Shown: positions 38,900 to 51,381, counted from the stretch's first letter. The stretch: 64,000 nt of DNA from Cacajao melanocephalus (GCA_963573385.1 CAUYLG010033162.1:92168-156167), one strand, 5' to 3'. Numbers and translations are program-made. The notes: generated by a model not told the origin, from the letters alone.

Positions 38900-39240
38900 T
38901 GTCCTTGTCCACGAGTGGCACGTCCCAGGATAGCGCCGCCGCCGCGGGTGCCGCCCGGGCGACTCGTCGTGGGGAATTCCGACGGAGCCCGGGAGTCCCA
39001 GGGACCGGAGCGCACGCGCTGCGCCCCACCCGGCCCAGCCAGGCCGGGGCTCGAGTCGCTGGCAAAACCTGGAGCTGCGGCACCCGCCCAGCACGATTAG
39101 GACGGGCGGGGAGCGCACTGGGCATGCTCGGAGCCGGGCGGGGCTGGAGCCCCGGGAAGGAGGCGCCCCCTAGAGGGGCAGGCGACGCCCCCCGCAGAGC
39201 TCCACCCAGTGCCCCCGGCTCGGCGGGAGGCGTTCTCAGT
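38900..39240. promoter_or_regulatory. CpG island 2 (about 1.5 kb upstream of island 1)
   Basis: Second GC- and CpG-rich block with a GC box (CCGGGCGGGGC near 39,133). It may be an alternative PTPN3 promoter, an enhancer, or an internal part of a plus-strand transcript; no initiation site can be fixed from sequence. Confidence 0.6.
39162..39178 (-). promoter_or_regulatory. Likely CTCF-binding motif
   Basis: The minus strand reads CCTCTAGGGGGCGCC, matching the CTCF core CCASYAGRKGGCRS with a single mismatch (T for A). Confidence 0.55.
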
Positions 39241-39499
39241 CCTTTCCCCGCTGCGTTACCCTCTCTGTGCTTCAACCGTTGTGAATACCTACGCTCTGAT
39301 CTGGGCCGCGAGTTGAAGTTGAATGAAATCAGGAACGTTAAAGATCCTTTTCTTGAGTGCCTACCTCCATCAGCTGTCATCCTCATGCCAGTTTGCCAAC
39401 TGCTGAGATGAAACCGAGGTCAGCAGTGGATGTGTGAATTCTCGAAGTTGTCTTAATTTGCTGACCCCTAGACTGAAACTACCTTTTCTTTTCCCACAG

Positions 39500-39650
39500 C
39501 TGACAGCCGTTAGCTTAAACGATGCCCTCAAAGTTGAGCTAGAAACATGCGTACACCTGAAGGAAAGACCTAAATATTTTCAAAATCATGCATTTCAAAT
39601 CACCATAGCAGAAGCAGAAACTAAATAAAATAATACTCCCCAAATTGAAA
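39500..39650 (+). ncRNA. Candidate terminal exon of a divergent (plus-strand) transcript
   Basis: A pyrimidine-rich tract and CACAG acceptor (AG at 39,498-39,499) precede about 150 nt of unique sequence, with AATAAA signals at 39,624-39,629 and 39,665-39,670. With the plus-strand donors in CpG island 1, this could form a short spliced head-to-head non-coding RNA. The open frame across it (39,434-39,628) starts before the acceptor and is not supported as protein. Sequence motifs alone; no transcript evidence. Confidence 0.25.
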
Positions 39651-39795
39651 CAAACTAAGTACTCAATAAAAGAGGGATGATGAATTAGGTTATGGCATAT
39701 TAGTTGAAATAATAACGATTTTACACTAAGTTAAAAAGACCATGTTACAAAGGGGAACTTAGGGTACAATGTTAAATGAATAAAGCTGAAAACAG
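39651..39795 (+). mobile_element. L1M-like fragment, first part
   Basis: Contains 'gatgaattaggttatggcatatta', a diverged version of the L1 ORF2 3' motif; continues after the nested Alu. Confidence 0.5.
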
Positions 39796-40096
39796 ATCGG
39801 GTGCGGTGGCTCCCGTCTGTAATCCCAGCACTTTGGGAGACCCAGGTGAGAAGGTAGCTTGAGCCCAAGAATTTAGGACCAGTCTGGGCAACATAGCAAG
39901 ACCCCATCTTTAAAAAAATAAAATAAATTATCCAGGTGTGGTGGCATGCACCTGTGGCCTCAGCTACATGAGAGGCTGAGGTAGGAGGATCTCTTGAGGC
40001 CGGAAGGTCAAGGCTGTAGTGACTTGTGATGGCTCCACTTGCACTTCAGCCAATTTGACACAGCGAGACTCTGTCTCAACAACAAAAAATCTAAAA
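39796..40096 (+). mobile_element. Alu (older, AluJ-like)
   Basis: From 'gatcgggtgcggtggctcc' to 'gagactctgtctcaacaacaaaaaa'. AluJ-like features include 'gcaagaccccatctttaaaaaaataaaataaatta'. Confidence 0.93.
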
Positions 40097-40329
40097 ACAC
40101 AAATAGATTGTGTAAAGATGGTGTTGACCCATTCACCAAGACTAGAAGGAAATATGGGAAAATATAACTAGTCTGATTCTTTTGCAGTACTTAGGTTTTT
40201 TTTTTAAAAAGTTTATTAATGTCACAATGACATGTTTGCAATCATAAGCATTTAAAAGATCAAATTAAACATTCTTGTTTTGTGTAAATCTAGTTATAAT
40301 AACTGCTACTATCAAGCTCAAGTGTGATC

Positions 40330-40505
40330 AATATTTTATATATATTCTCTCTTGAATCCTTACCATCACTCTACAGAGTAAGTGTTTTAGCTCAGTTTTA
40401 TAGACGAGAAAACAATCTAGGGGCTGTTCACAGCTATTAAGAAGGTAAGGATTTGAACACAAGTCAGTCTGATCTCAAAGCCAGGGTGTTAGGTTTTATG
40501 ACACA
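40330..40505 (+). mobile_element. MIR SINE
   Basis: Contains 'tttatagacgagaaaacaatctaggggctgttcacagctattaagaagg'. Confidence 0.75.
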
Positions 40506-41641
40506 CTGCCTCTCTGTGTAGTAGATTATCATGTATTGATGATAAGAGAAGCCATATGTCATTTCACTTTGTGTATTTTTTGCCTTATTTTCTCTACCCT
40601 TTGATGTGTTTGTAGGCTACAGATTACCTTTAAATGTTCTAGTCTCTTGTTACTGTTTTATTCTTGGGGCCAAAATGTTAAAGTCCATCCTTGTAAGGTG
40701 TTGCACCTTGAGTGACATGAGGTTATTACTACCAGTGACAGTTGATCTTATAAGCTCCCAAACCTTATGTAAATGGGGCTTTTGAATGAACACATAATCT
40801 TCTTAGTCTACCATTGAACCCAGTCAAGTCTAGAGCAAAGTAAGGCCCAACTGGGAATTGAGCTATACTCAGTCCCAGATAGACTGGTCCAGAGAGGACC
40901 CATATAGATTACTGTCTCTGGGCAATCACTTTGGAGGCAAGATCACAACATGATGGAACCACCTGGTCCATGGAGTCTTCAGGACTTTGCTGTGATGAAA
41001 TGATGGAGAGCTGATAGTCCTGATGATGTTTGCTGAGAGAAAGCCAGGACTCTAAGAGCAGCCCTCCTCCTGCAAAGCTCAAAAATAAAGTCAGCACTCT
41101 CTCTTACTGCCAGTAGATTGTACTTGGCCCAAAAATCCAGAAACCACGAAAAATAATAACAAAGAAAACAAAAGAGCATGATTTTACTGGAGAGGAAGAT
41201 AAACTGCAAACTGAATATACATCGCTGGTAATCAACCAGATTCATACAAGAGCAATAAGAGATGAACAAGTAAACACAATTATTAGCAGCATTCCCAGAA
41301 GCTGCCATGGGGGCAGAAAATCTGGTGCCAGGCACTGTATGTAGGCAATTGGCTGAGGGAATTTATAGGAAGAGTTTCATGGAAGAATCACTGAGGATTG
41401 CCATTTGCATCAAGACTTGAAGTCTGTTCTACTTGTATTGCTCCAGTGATTTACAAAGCAGTGCTCTGTGCTGAGATGCTAATGCTCATCAATTATTTGT
41501 GCTGTTAATGCAAGCTCATGAAGAGCCTGAGAATCCATAAATACATAGGCAAGTGGTGCTGTTAGAATGACAAGAAAAGAGTATGATGCAAAATACACAT
41601 GGTATGGTATGTGGAAATTGACTAGGTTGAACTATAAACTG
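40506..41641. other. Intergenic sequence, nothing recognised
   Basis: No gene or clear repeat. Open frames at 40,909-41,335 (minus) have no known similarity. Confidence 0.45.
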
Positions 41642-41957
<316 letters not shown>

Positions 41958-42039
41958 ATTTTATGGGTCGAAATGGTTGAACATTGGCAACTTCCTACAT
42001 TTCAACTTAATACACACACATAGAACAAAAGCTAGAAAA

Positions 42040-42235
42040 ACTGCACCAAAATATTTCTGGTGGTGTGTCTGAGTATTGCATTTATTGTGCAGAGAAGCAA
42101 GCTACAGAAATTATCTTTTATAAATTAGTATGATTTCAAGTCTTTGGACATTTTTTCATATGTCTTCATAGTTCTCTAAATCTTATGTATGTTTCTTTTG
42201 TAATCTGGAAAAATGAAATAAATTTAAAAGTTAGC
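42040..42235. mobile_element. Possible L1 fragment
   Basis: AT-rich text ('ggacattttttcatatgtcttcatag') resembling LINE-1 sequence; low certainty. Confidence 0.3.
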
Positions 42236-42564
42236 AAGCTAAAGAAAATGATGTAAAGAGAGGGAAAATGGCTACTCCGGAATTGCACAAAAAAAAATAA
42301 GAGGCTCCTTTCATGGAAGGTGAAGCCCACCCTGCCTACCGACAAGGAAGAGTCACCAGGCATGTCGAATGCCAGCGAGGTGTTTATTCCTGGCCCAGGA
42401 GTGACAGGGTGGTCAGCCAGGAGCATGCTAGAAAAGCGTTAGTCAAATTCAGGACACTTCATCCCCTGAGCCTGTGTTCTGAGGCTCCTGGAATTGATAG
42501 ATCTCACTTTGAGAAACACAAACATTTCAGCTTAATGTTTTATCTATTGAAAAATGTCTTTTCT

Positions 42565-42866
42565 GGCCAGGCGGGGTGGCGTACACCTGTAGTAATCCCA
42601 GCACTTTGGGAGGCTGAGGCGGCTGGATCACCTGAGGTCAGGAGTTTCAGAACAGTCTGGCCAACATAGTGAAACTCTGTCTCTACTAAAAAAACAAAAA
42701 TTAGCTGGATATGGTGACATACACCTGTAATCTCAGCTACTCAGGAAGCAGAGTCAGGAGAATCTCTTGAACCCGGGAGGCAGAGGTCGAAGTGAGCCGA
42801 GATTGCGCCACTCACTGCACTCCAGCCTGAGTGACACAGTGAGACTCCATTTAAAAAAAAAAAAAA
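42565..42866 (+). mobile_element. Alu, full length
   Basis: From 'ggccaggcggggtggcgtacacc' to an A tail, with a small duplication ('cactcactgcactcc'). Confidence 0.95.
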
Positions 42867-43009
42867 GTATTTTCTCTGCAAATTATCACTGTAAAAGAGG
42901 CGTTTTGTCTGCAAAACTGACAAATTTAGTATGAGTACAAGAGCAGTGATGAAGGGATTGTCAATTAGACATTGGAAAATTCATTAAATATTTATTATGT
43001 ACCTACTAT

Positions 43010-43335
43010 GTATCAGGCACTACTCTAAGTGCTTGGGAGACATCTGTGAACAAAACAAAAATATCCCTGCTCTCATGGAGCATACAGTCTAATAGAGCAA
43101 ACTACAAGGAACAATAAACATCAGAAATAAGTGAATTGTAAAAAGAGCAGGGTAAGTGTAGTAGGGAGAGGGATGGGGCAGAGAGTTGTAATCTTAAATA
43201 GGATTGAGAAACGTAATCTCTTAAGCAAACACTTAAGCAAAGACCTGAAGGACGTGAGGGTGTTATTCTTGCCGGTATCTAGGGGGAGAATCTTCTAGTC
43301 AAAGAGAATAGGCTGGGCAGTACCAAGGCCCTTGA
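43010..43335. mobile_element. Ancient interspersed repeat, unclassified (same type as at 38.3 and 54.6 kb)
   Basis: Contains 'aaacaaaaatatccctgctctcatggagcatacagtctaatagagc' and 'gacctgaaggacgtgaggg', a common ancient mammalian repeat pattern. Confidence 0.55.
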
Positions 43336-44261
43336 GGAATCCTCCCTAGATTAAAGAAGCTAGTGGGCAAGGGAGAAAGCTGCAGGAGATGGAGTCAGAG
43401 AGGTATGAGGCACCAGAATCTGAGGGCCCTCCCTTCATCTGCCAGCCCCAAGAAGGATTCAGCCTTTCAGTCTCAGCTGGACAGGAAGCCAAGTCAACCT
43501 TCTGGTTGCCAAATGTGCTTGTCAGCTCATCAAGAAGTAAGTTCTTTCCCTTGGGGTGGTCAGTTGATGCTAATTTGGTGGTAAACACAGATTCAAATAA
43601 GAGAACCAAAATTAGGTAGCAGCCCTCTGCTATCAGGGGGTCAGCCAGACTGCCCAGATTATGCATATATTTTTAATATTATCATAGAGCTGGAAAGATA
43701 ATATTAAACAATAAACTCAGATGATTCCCAGACCTTCAAGAACACTTGTGGGAGCCCTCAAGGATGGAGGGAGTTTGAAAAACACTCTTTGGGTGCACAC
43801 ACTGTAAAACTGAGAGAGGACCAGACCGTAATGGATCCATGGACCACTATATGGATTTGCTGCCGCATGGGAAAACAAATGTAAGTGTAGAGACTTTAAG
43901 ATCCTGCTCTGGAAAATCAGATCATTGAGGCTGCTTCCATCAACAGAAACTGAGATGATGAGACATGCAGGGAATGGAAGTTGGCGTCCTGAACTGCAGC
44001 TGACCGTATTTAAACAATGGCCTTCCCTGAAAGGGGTGGTGTCATCTTACAAAACCCAGGGAAAATGGGTTTGTCAGGAGCCTCTCAACCACAATTTCAA
44101 AGTTCATACTCTGAAAACAAAGACAGAGAAAAACACCCAGGTAATATAGAATAGTCGTACACTGGTCATGACTTTGAAAAACCAGCAATGATGAAGGAAA
44201 TAATCAGTAATCCCTAATAGAGGATTCTAGGGATGAGAGTCAGTAAGAATAGTGAAGGCCG
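43336..44261. other. Intergenic sequence, nothing recognised
   Basis: No gene or clear repeat. Overlapping frames at 43,346-43,666 on both strands show no similarity. Confidence 0.45.
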
Positions 44262-44412
44262 TGTTTCTGGAACTGTGATCCAGGAGCCATGTATATCACG
44301 ATCACCATATCACCATGGGGGAAGAAGTACAGGTGGAAAACCAGACTCCTGGCCTGAACCAAGACCTTCTGAATCTCTGGGTGTGGCACCCAAGAACCTG
44401 CATTTTATAATT
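44262..44412 (+). mobile_element. MER5-like MITE
   Basis: Contains 'accttctgaatctctgggtgtggcacccaagaacctgcatttta'. Confidence 0.7.
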
Positions 44413-44420
44413 TACTATAA

Positions 44421-44699
<279 letters not shown>

Positions 44700-45249
44700 A
44701 TAAGAATCTTGTGTACACCAAAGTTTTATTAACTTCTGTCCTAACTTCCAATATATGTACACCAAGAACATAGTCTGAGTAATAAAGGATGGGAAATTTT
44801 ACTAACGCTTTTCTCGGTATCACTGATGCTTGGATGGATGGAACCGAGGATCAGAACATCAACTTCTTAAAGGAGAGGAACATAGAAAGGGGTAGAAGAA
44901 AGAGGAGAAAGAGATGGAGAAAGTGCATGCCCTACCTACAAATAGGGACCTTCAACTCTCAGCCTCTCTGACCTTGACCTTGGGTCTCTGATGTTATCCA
45001 CCATGCTCTCCTGAGACCAGAAGCAAGCTAACCATGTGACTGGAAAGGCAGGGGTAATAGGAGTAGTAGTGGTGATGGTGATGTTTGCTAAGAGCAATGG
45101 ACCTTAAAATAAACACATCGAAGTATGTAGGATACACACAAAACTGAAACTGGAAAGGTCATTACCTCCCAAAGAGGAACTGTATGAGTGGGGTAGGGGA
45201 AGATGAAAGTTTACTTTTTGCCATAAACCTTTTGGTACCTTCTGAATTT

Positions 45250-45383
45250 TCTTCCTTTCTCCCTTCCTCTCCCCTCCCCTCTCCTCTCCTCCTCTCCTTT
45301 CCCTTCTTCTCCCCTCGCCTCTCCTCTCCTCTCTTCCCTTTTCTTCCCCTCCCCTCTTCTCTCTTCTCCTTTCCTTTCCTTGA
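45250..45383 (+). repeat. Polypyrimidine (CCCTCT)n-type tract
   Basis: About 130 bp of almost pure C/T on the plus strand, probably grown from the poly-T end of the adjoining antisense Alu. Mirror symmetry is partial. Confidence 0.95.
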
Positions 45384-45677
<294 letters not shown>

Positions 45678-45784
45678 TGATTGACGTATAACCTATTTTA
45701 AATAAAAACATTCTCATAAAAGTAATGAAACATGCATATTTTTTCAAAATTATTTTGTTTTCCATCTTGGCTCCCTCCAAATTT

Positions 45785-45876
45785 TGCCAACCAAGTGCAA
45801 AGCCCAGGTTTCTTGATAAGCCAAGGCTTTTGCCGACCAAGTGCAAAGCCCAGGTTTCTTGATAAGCCAAGGCTAT
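45785..45876. repeat. Tandem duplication, 46 bp x2
   Basis: The unit beginning TGCCAACCAAGTGCAAAGCC occurs at 45,785 and again (TGCCGACCAAG) at 45,831 with very few differences. Confidence 0.95.
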
Positions 45877-46829
45877 TGCAACTATGACCAGGGTACAACA
45901 ATGCATATCTTGCATGAAAGAAACAGCTGTAGGTCAAACACTCTCGCTCCTACTGGAAATTTACATGACTGAGGGATGGAACAGAAGAGACAGCTTTTGG
46001 ATGAGGATAAAAGAAAAAGAAAAATGATTTCAGTGACCCTGGGATCAGGAATGATGCCTCCCTGATACAGTTGGTAACAGAATGGCCGGAGAAGTGAGAC
46101 AGAGAATTCCAACTGCTCAGGCCTCTGCTGCAAGTCACATCCATGAAAAGATGGTCCTCTGAAAACCTATTCTTGCTTGGCTTATCATTTCATTGCTAAG
46201 AAACTGGAAACCTGTCCTGGGCCCAGGAGAACACTGTGCTCCTAATTCCTGGTGACATTTTAAGAACGGGGGATGCTATTCAGTCTGCCCAGTGATCTGG
46301 TGCTTCTAGTGTTGCACGGATGACACACCACAGGATTTCCTCAACTGCGCCCTGGCGTCCTGCTAGGATGCCTTTCTCATTTTTTCCATGGTACACACAG
46401 TCATTGCATCACAATCCAAATGGACTGTCCAGTGATGCCTCTGTAAACATGAGTCACGTGTGAAGTTAAAGGAATCCATGTTCAGCCAGGGACAGCAAAG
46501 TTCCTAAGGCACATCATCTTCTCATAAGGGGTGCAGATTGAGAAAGGTCATAGGACTTCCTGCTGAGATGTTCAAGCAGTGCCCAGGGACTCAGTTTGTG
46601 CAGCAGTCACTAAAGCCTATACCCATAACACTCTTCTTCATCCCTAACTTCACCTTCCAGGGTGAAGTTCTCCAGCTATCATATTAGAATACTCTTTCTC
46701 CGTGTCTCACCTTCTTGAGTGACTCTCAGTTTGGTCCTGAATGCCACCCCCTGTCCAGCCTTGGTCATCCCAGCCCAAGCACAGGCACAAGCTTCTTTCT
46801 TGCTTCCCCTTGAAAAATGAAGGTCGCCT
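45877..46829. other. Intergenic sequence, nothing recognised
   Basis: No repeat family or gene I can name. Confidence 0.4.
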
Positions 46830-47040
46830 ATATCAACCTCCCAGACAACACATTCGAGCATCTCTGCCTGTTGAAATCCTGGTTAAGGTCCATCTCAGAA
46901 GCTACCTCTTCCCAGATTATCTCCCCTGGCTATGACCTCTCTAACCCCTGCACCAGAGAGTATTTCGTCTGTTTTTCTTTTACGCTTCTCATCACATTTT
47001 GACTTGCATAGAGTTACCAATGTGTATGCCCCTTTTAGAA
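46830..47040 (+). mobile_element. L2-like fragment
   Basis: Contains 'ggttaaggtccatctcagaagctacctcttcccagattatctcc', in an L2-like order; diverged. Confidence 0.45.
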
Positions 47041-47423
47041 AGATCTTCCTGAAGTCACATAGGCTGTGACTATTACGCCTAAGCAAGATATGTAAAGGGC
47101 TGTGTGCCCCTTACAAAATATTACTTGCTTTTCTTCAGTGAGCAAGAAGGGTGATGTTGTATCTAAAGGTGCGTTGTCAAAAGTCCTTGCAAAATTTTTC
47201 TTGCTAGCTTAATAGTCAATCAGTAGATAGACAGAAAAGAGATACAGATAGATGTAGAAAGATGTGTCCAGCAGTGTCCCAAACAAGGTATAACTAATCT
47301 GTGATTAGATATCACTATGCACTCTAAATTTCTTGCCTATGTGAAATAAAGAAGTTAGGATGTCCCCCTCACCCCCCGACCTCCACACCCAAGAGTCATC
47401 TAGTTGTATCAGACGTCTACAGG

Positions 47424-47543
47424 TAGACAATGGCTCTTGCCTATAATCTCAGCTCTTGGCGAGGCTGAGGTGGGAGGATTGCCTGAGGCCAGGAGTTTGA
47501 GACCAGCCTGGGCAACATAGTGAGACCCCATCTCTATTTTTTT
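47424..47543 (+). mobile_element. Alu monomer (FLAM-like)
   Basis: One left arm with 'gaggctgaggtgggaggattgcctgaggccaggag' and 'gagaccccatctct'. Confidence 0.85.
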
Positions 47544-48659
47544 TAAAGGAAGATCTGTAGGTGAAGGCCACCCTCTTTTGCTGTCCACCTGCATTGTTGA
47601 GTGAGCTAATTCCAAACCAGCTCTGGGGCCTGTGACCTCCATATTTGGTCAGAAGGACTAAAGAGTCAGTAAAATCCCTCATCGAAATTATCAGGAAATG
47701 AAGGGAAGCTAAAACCCTCTTGGTGTCTCATGGTTTGATTTCATTGCAATCAAGAACTGCCTGTAGTACAATATCGTGGGAAACTGCCCCAGTGTTGTCA
47801 GCCTCTGTGACAGTATTTTATTCTCACACTGTAGAGAGGCAACCTTCATATTTCTCTCAATCTTGCACAATCTGCAGTAACCAGCTTTCTTTGGTTACCT
47901 TGGTAGGCTCAGGGGCCTCTCCCTCTGCATCATCTACTAGTTTCTCACTTTAACACATTATATACAGTTGTTTAAGTCTGCTACTCCAACTGTTAACTGT
48001 CTGGCATCTTTTCTTATGCTGGGATCCTAGATAGAAACTAGCTCTTACTGAGAGTGTGATGAGTGAGTGAATTAGTTGAAATTGAATTGCCGTATTGATA
48101 TGCCCAGGTCAGGCCAAGTTCCTTCACTTACTCAGGTTAGTGTGTTATTTTCCATTACATTTAATTCAGTGATATTTAAAAAATGTGCGTAGTACTAACA
48201 CGTATTCAAATGCCAATTCACATGAGGGAATAATTTCCCAACAGTGTTATCTAGCTTCTTCTCAAGTTCCCTGGGTGGAGGTCAGTTTTTGTAGTTCATA
48301 TTGGGTTCCTGACCCAAACACAGCCTGTATCAGTTATGGAAATTAAAAAAAAAAGAGGCAGTTTTCCATGGTTTGGATAAAGAGGTGACCGTGGGAACAT
48401 GTACAGCTCTGTCTGTAGTTCTGGTAAAGTCCTTGAAAACCCAACCCAGCCTGGCTCTCCTACGTACCCGCACGGAAATGGGGATAGACAAGGCCTGTCA
48501 AACAAGAGGAAATGAAGCAAAAGGAAATAGACCCATTCTGCAAAGCCATATGGCATATGCAGCAGAGGAAAGTGTTGGCCCCATTCAGGAGGGAAAATAT
48601 CTGTTTAGCTATTTATTAGGAAACATTGAAGTAATCTTAAAAACTGCTATATAAAGAAA
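47544..48659. other. Intergenic sequence, nothing recognised
   Basis: No gene, RNA or securely named repeat; a possible old LTR-like block spans 47,690-47,955. Confidence 0.4.
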
Positions 48660-48767
48660 AAATATGAACCCCATCTATTCAATGGAAAAATCCAAATGCA
48701 GATAAAGTCTTATGAACAGAAATGAGTCATTATAGCATTGCTGATAATCGCTAAAAAATATGAAACA
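48660..48767 (+). mobile_element. L1M fragment, first part
   Basis: Contains 'gtcattatagcattgctgataatcgctaaaaaatatgaaac', a degenerate L1 ORF2 motif; continues after the Alu. Confidence 0.65.
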
Positions 48768-49087
<320 letters not shown>

Positions 49088-49390
49088 CAACTGGAAGATT
49101 ATAAAATAATATGTCTCACTAATTGTTATATAACTCAAAATTATTTTACAATGAGATTATAATAATGTGGGAAAATGCTAGTGCTGGATGAAGAGTATAA
49201 GACAGAAAGCTGTATTCCTAGCCTAACTTTGTAAAGAAAAACACATTTATGAGCAAAAATCTGAAAGAAAATGTGCTAAAAGGTTTCTCTAGATAATGCT
49301 ATGACTAGTGATTTTAATTTTCATTTTTGTATTTTTAAAACAACATATATGTGTTATTTCAAAAATCAAAAAGAAACATTAAAAAAATCT
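49088..49390 (+). mobile_element. L1M fragment, second part
   Basis: Contains 'gcaactggaagattataaaata' and 'aaaatgtgctaaaaggtttctc', a diverged 3' L1 pattern. Confidence 0.55.
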
Positions 49391-49754
49391 ATGTGACCAA
49401 TATTAAACACAAAACTTTAACTTTGCTCCCAGGAACAAATACATAAAATATTTAGGGGCATATTTTTATGCCAAGGTGATTAAAGCACTGACCACGGGAA
49501 TTTTATGACTCTCCTATGGGATACCCATAGTGTCCTTCTCATCTCCTTTACACCAGCACTGCTTGCAATCCTGCTGAGTCCTAGAATCCCCATAAGTAGG
49601 GGTGACCATGAGCCATGGAAGTGCTTAGCAAGACCAGTTGGATTCCTTCACCTAGGAGTTTAAACTGGAGAACAGCAGGGAAGTGAGAAGACACAAAAGA
49701 GATGTCAAGTTTAAGAGGCAGCCACAGTAACTGTGACAGAATGCAGTAACCCCC

Positions 49755-50162
49755 CAAAAAAGTGACTCTCTGGGGTCCATACTCCTGTGAATTTCTCTTT
49801 CACGCTGAGGCTAAGCATGGCATAGGACTTGGTTTTGCCAATGTGCCAATGGCTATCAAATATCTATCTACCTGTCATGTTTGTCATATGACAGGTAGAT
49901 ATTTGATAGGCATTGGCACATTGGGGTCGGCCGTCTTGGAAACCTGAAACCACCATGCCATAAAAAGCCCAAGATGAACAACTTCATGAGGGGTCCAGCC
50001 ATGCCAGGTTTATCTCAGCGGAACCCAAAGCAGATCTGTAGAAGAATCGCCCAGCCAACACATTGCATCATGATGGTGGGGTGGGGGGGAGGGATTCATT
50101 GTCCATTTCAGCCACTAAGTTTTAGCCGTGGTTTGTTATCAGCAATGGATAACTGAGGCAGT
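49755..50162 (+). mobile_element. MLT1-type MaLR LTR, diverged, containing the MIR3927 hairpin
   Basis: The 3' part has 'gccactaagttttagccgtggtttgttatcagcaatggataactg', a typical MLT1 LTR end, and the 5' part has 'ataggacttggttttgccaatg'. The hairpin sits at the latter point. Old LTR without coding sequence. Confidence 0.65.
49844..49918 (-). ncRNA. MIR3927: MIR3927 hairpin locus (or primate orthologue)
   Basis: A 75-nt palindromic hairpin. Read on the minus strand the 5' arm begins TGCCAATGCCTATC, the loop contains ATGACAAACATG, and the 3' arm starts at CAGGTAGAT and ends in CCATTGGCA. This matches human pre-miR-3927 as I recall it, apart from an extra GATA and several substitutions in the arms. 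The seed stretch AGGTAGA is kept. The location, about 12 kb upstream of the PTPN3 promoter, agrees with the human locus from memory. Nearly self-complementary outer arms extend pairing to 49,838-49,924. Expression is not shown by sequence. Confidence 0.7.
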
Positions 50163-50394
50163 CCCAACAGGAACTCCTGTGGAATCCTGGAATTATTTTA
50201 AGATAGTGGTTCTCAAACTCCCAGCATTCAAAGAGCTGAGTCAAAATATAAGTGTCTTTAGGAGAGAGATGTTGTTGGCCGTATTTGCCTTTACATCCTG
50301 GTGCCTGGAATGGTGTTTATCACATAGCTAGACCTGAAGAAATATTTGTAAATAAATGAACAAATGGATCTTAGGAGTTTGTGTAAAATATGCC

Positions 50395-50500
50395 CACCTC
50401 TGGAGATTTCTAATTTGGTAGGTCTGGGCGAGGTCCAGGAAACTATATCTGAGTGATGCTGAGACAGGTGGCTTACAGACCACACTTTTGTCATCAGGGC
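50395..50500 (+). mobile_element. MER5-like MITE
   Basis: Contains 'tttctaatttggtaggtctgggcgaggtccaggaaactatatctg'. Confidence 0.65.
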
Positions 50501-50544
50501 TTCAAATTATCCTTGCAACCAAAAGAGGCAATTGACCAATCTTC

Positions 50545-50655
50545 CAGCTGGCCGTGCATCAGAATCACCGGAAGAGCTTCTTAACGATATTGGTTCCAGA
50601 TTCTCACCCCTGACCTACCAAATCTGAAACCCTCTGGAGGGGGAGACTCACAGTA
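50545..50655 (+). mobile_element. MER5-like MITE
   Basis: Contains 'cgtgcatcagaatcaccggaagagcttcttaa', a MER5A opening. Confidence 0.7.
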
Positions 50656-51381
50656 TGTATTATAAAGAAGCTCCTGGGTGCAGCTGGTGCAGCTGGTTCA
50701 CAGATTGGAGGGGATTTTTGCTGGATTAACCAACACAAGTCTTCAAAAGCCATCTGGCAGCCAAACACACTTTTCTCACTCCCGAGAACAAAGAACACAC
50801 ACCTACTCGGTCAAACATTATCACGTGAATCCTTAAGGCTTTTAAAAACAGTTTTCGTTTTTACGTCGAGAAGTGTTTGTTAGGGACTCCTTCTAAGTCT
50901 CAGGGTCTCATCTGTCAAACAAAATTTGGCAACACCTGCTTCCTGAATGCCATGAAGACTGAGGTAAGGTGTATGACCACACATTGAAACCGGAAATGCC
51001 AAGTACAGGATTTTTAAGACTTTAGTCATAAGTATGTCATACAGATTAAAAGAGTTTATTTTTAGGTAATCAATTAGGGTTCGTTAGGAGGTACCTTGTT
51101 CCTCCTAAATCAGGGAGAGCCGGCCTTTGGGATCCCCTACACAAAATGTTTCAGAGAAGGGAAACTCTGGCCACATTTCTTATTCCTGCACTTGGTGTTT
51201 AAAGCCTTGCACGCTCTGAACCCTGCATTACCTCGTTCTTTCCTTGTCCTTTTCCCTCCCTCCTCCTGCCCTTAAGTGTTAGCCCTTCCAAAACACCAAT
51301 GCAGTATGCTGGTTCACGTCTTTCACTACCCCTGGCTCAAGCTGTGCACTATATCTGAGATGTTCTTAATTCGTTAACAGT
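50656..51381. other. Intergenic sequence, nothing recognised
   Basis: No repeat or gene I can name. Confidence 0.4.

Noticed and set aside
38760..39411. Open frames of 156-208 codons in CpG island 2
   Set aside because: Same composition effect as in island 1, with overlap on both strands and inclusion of L2 sequence.
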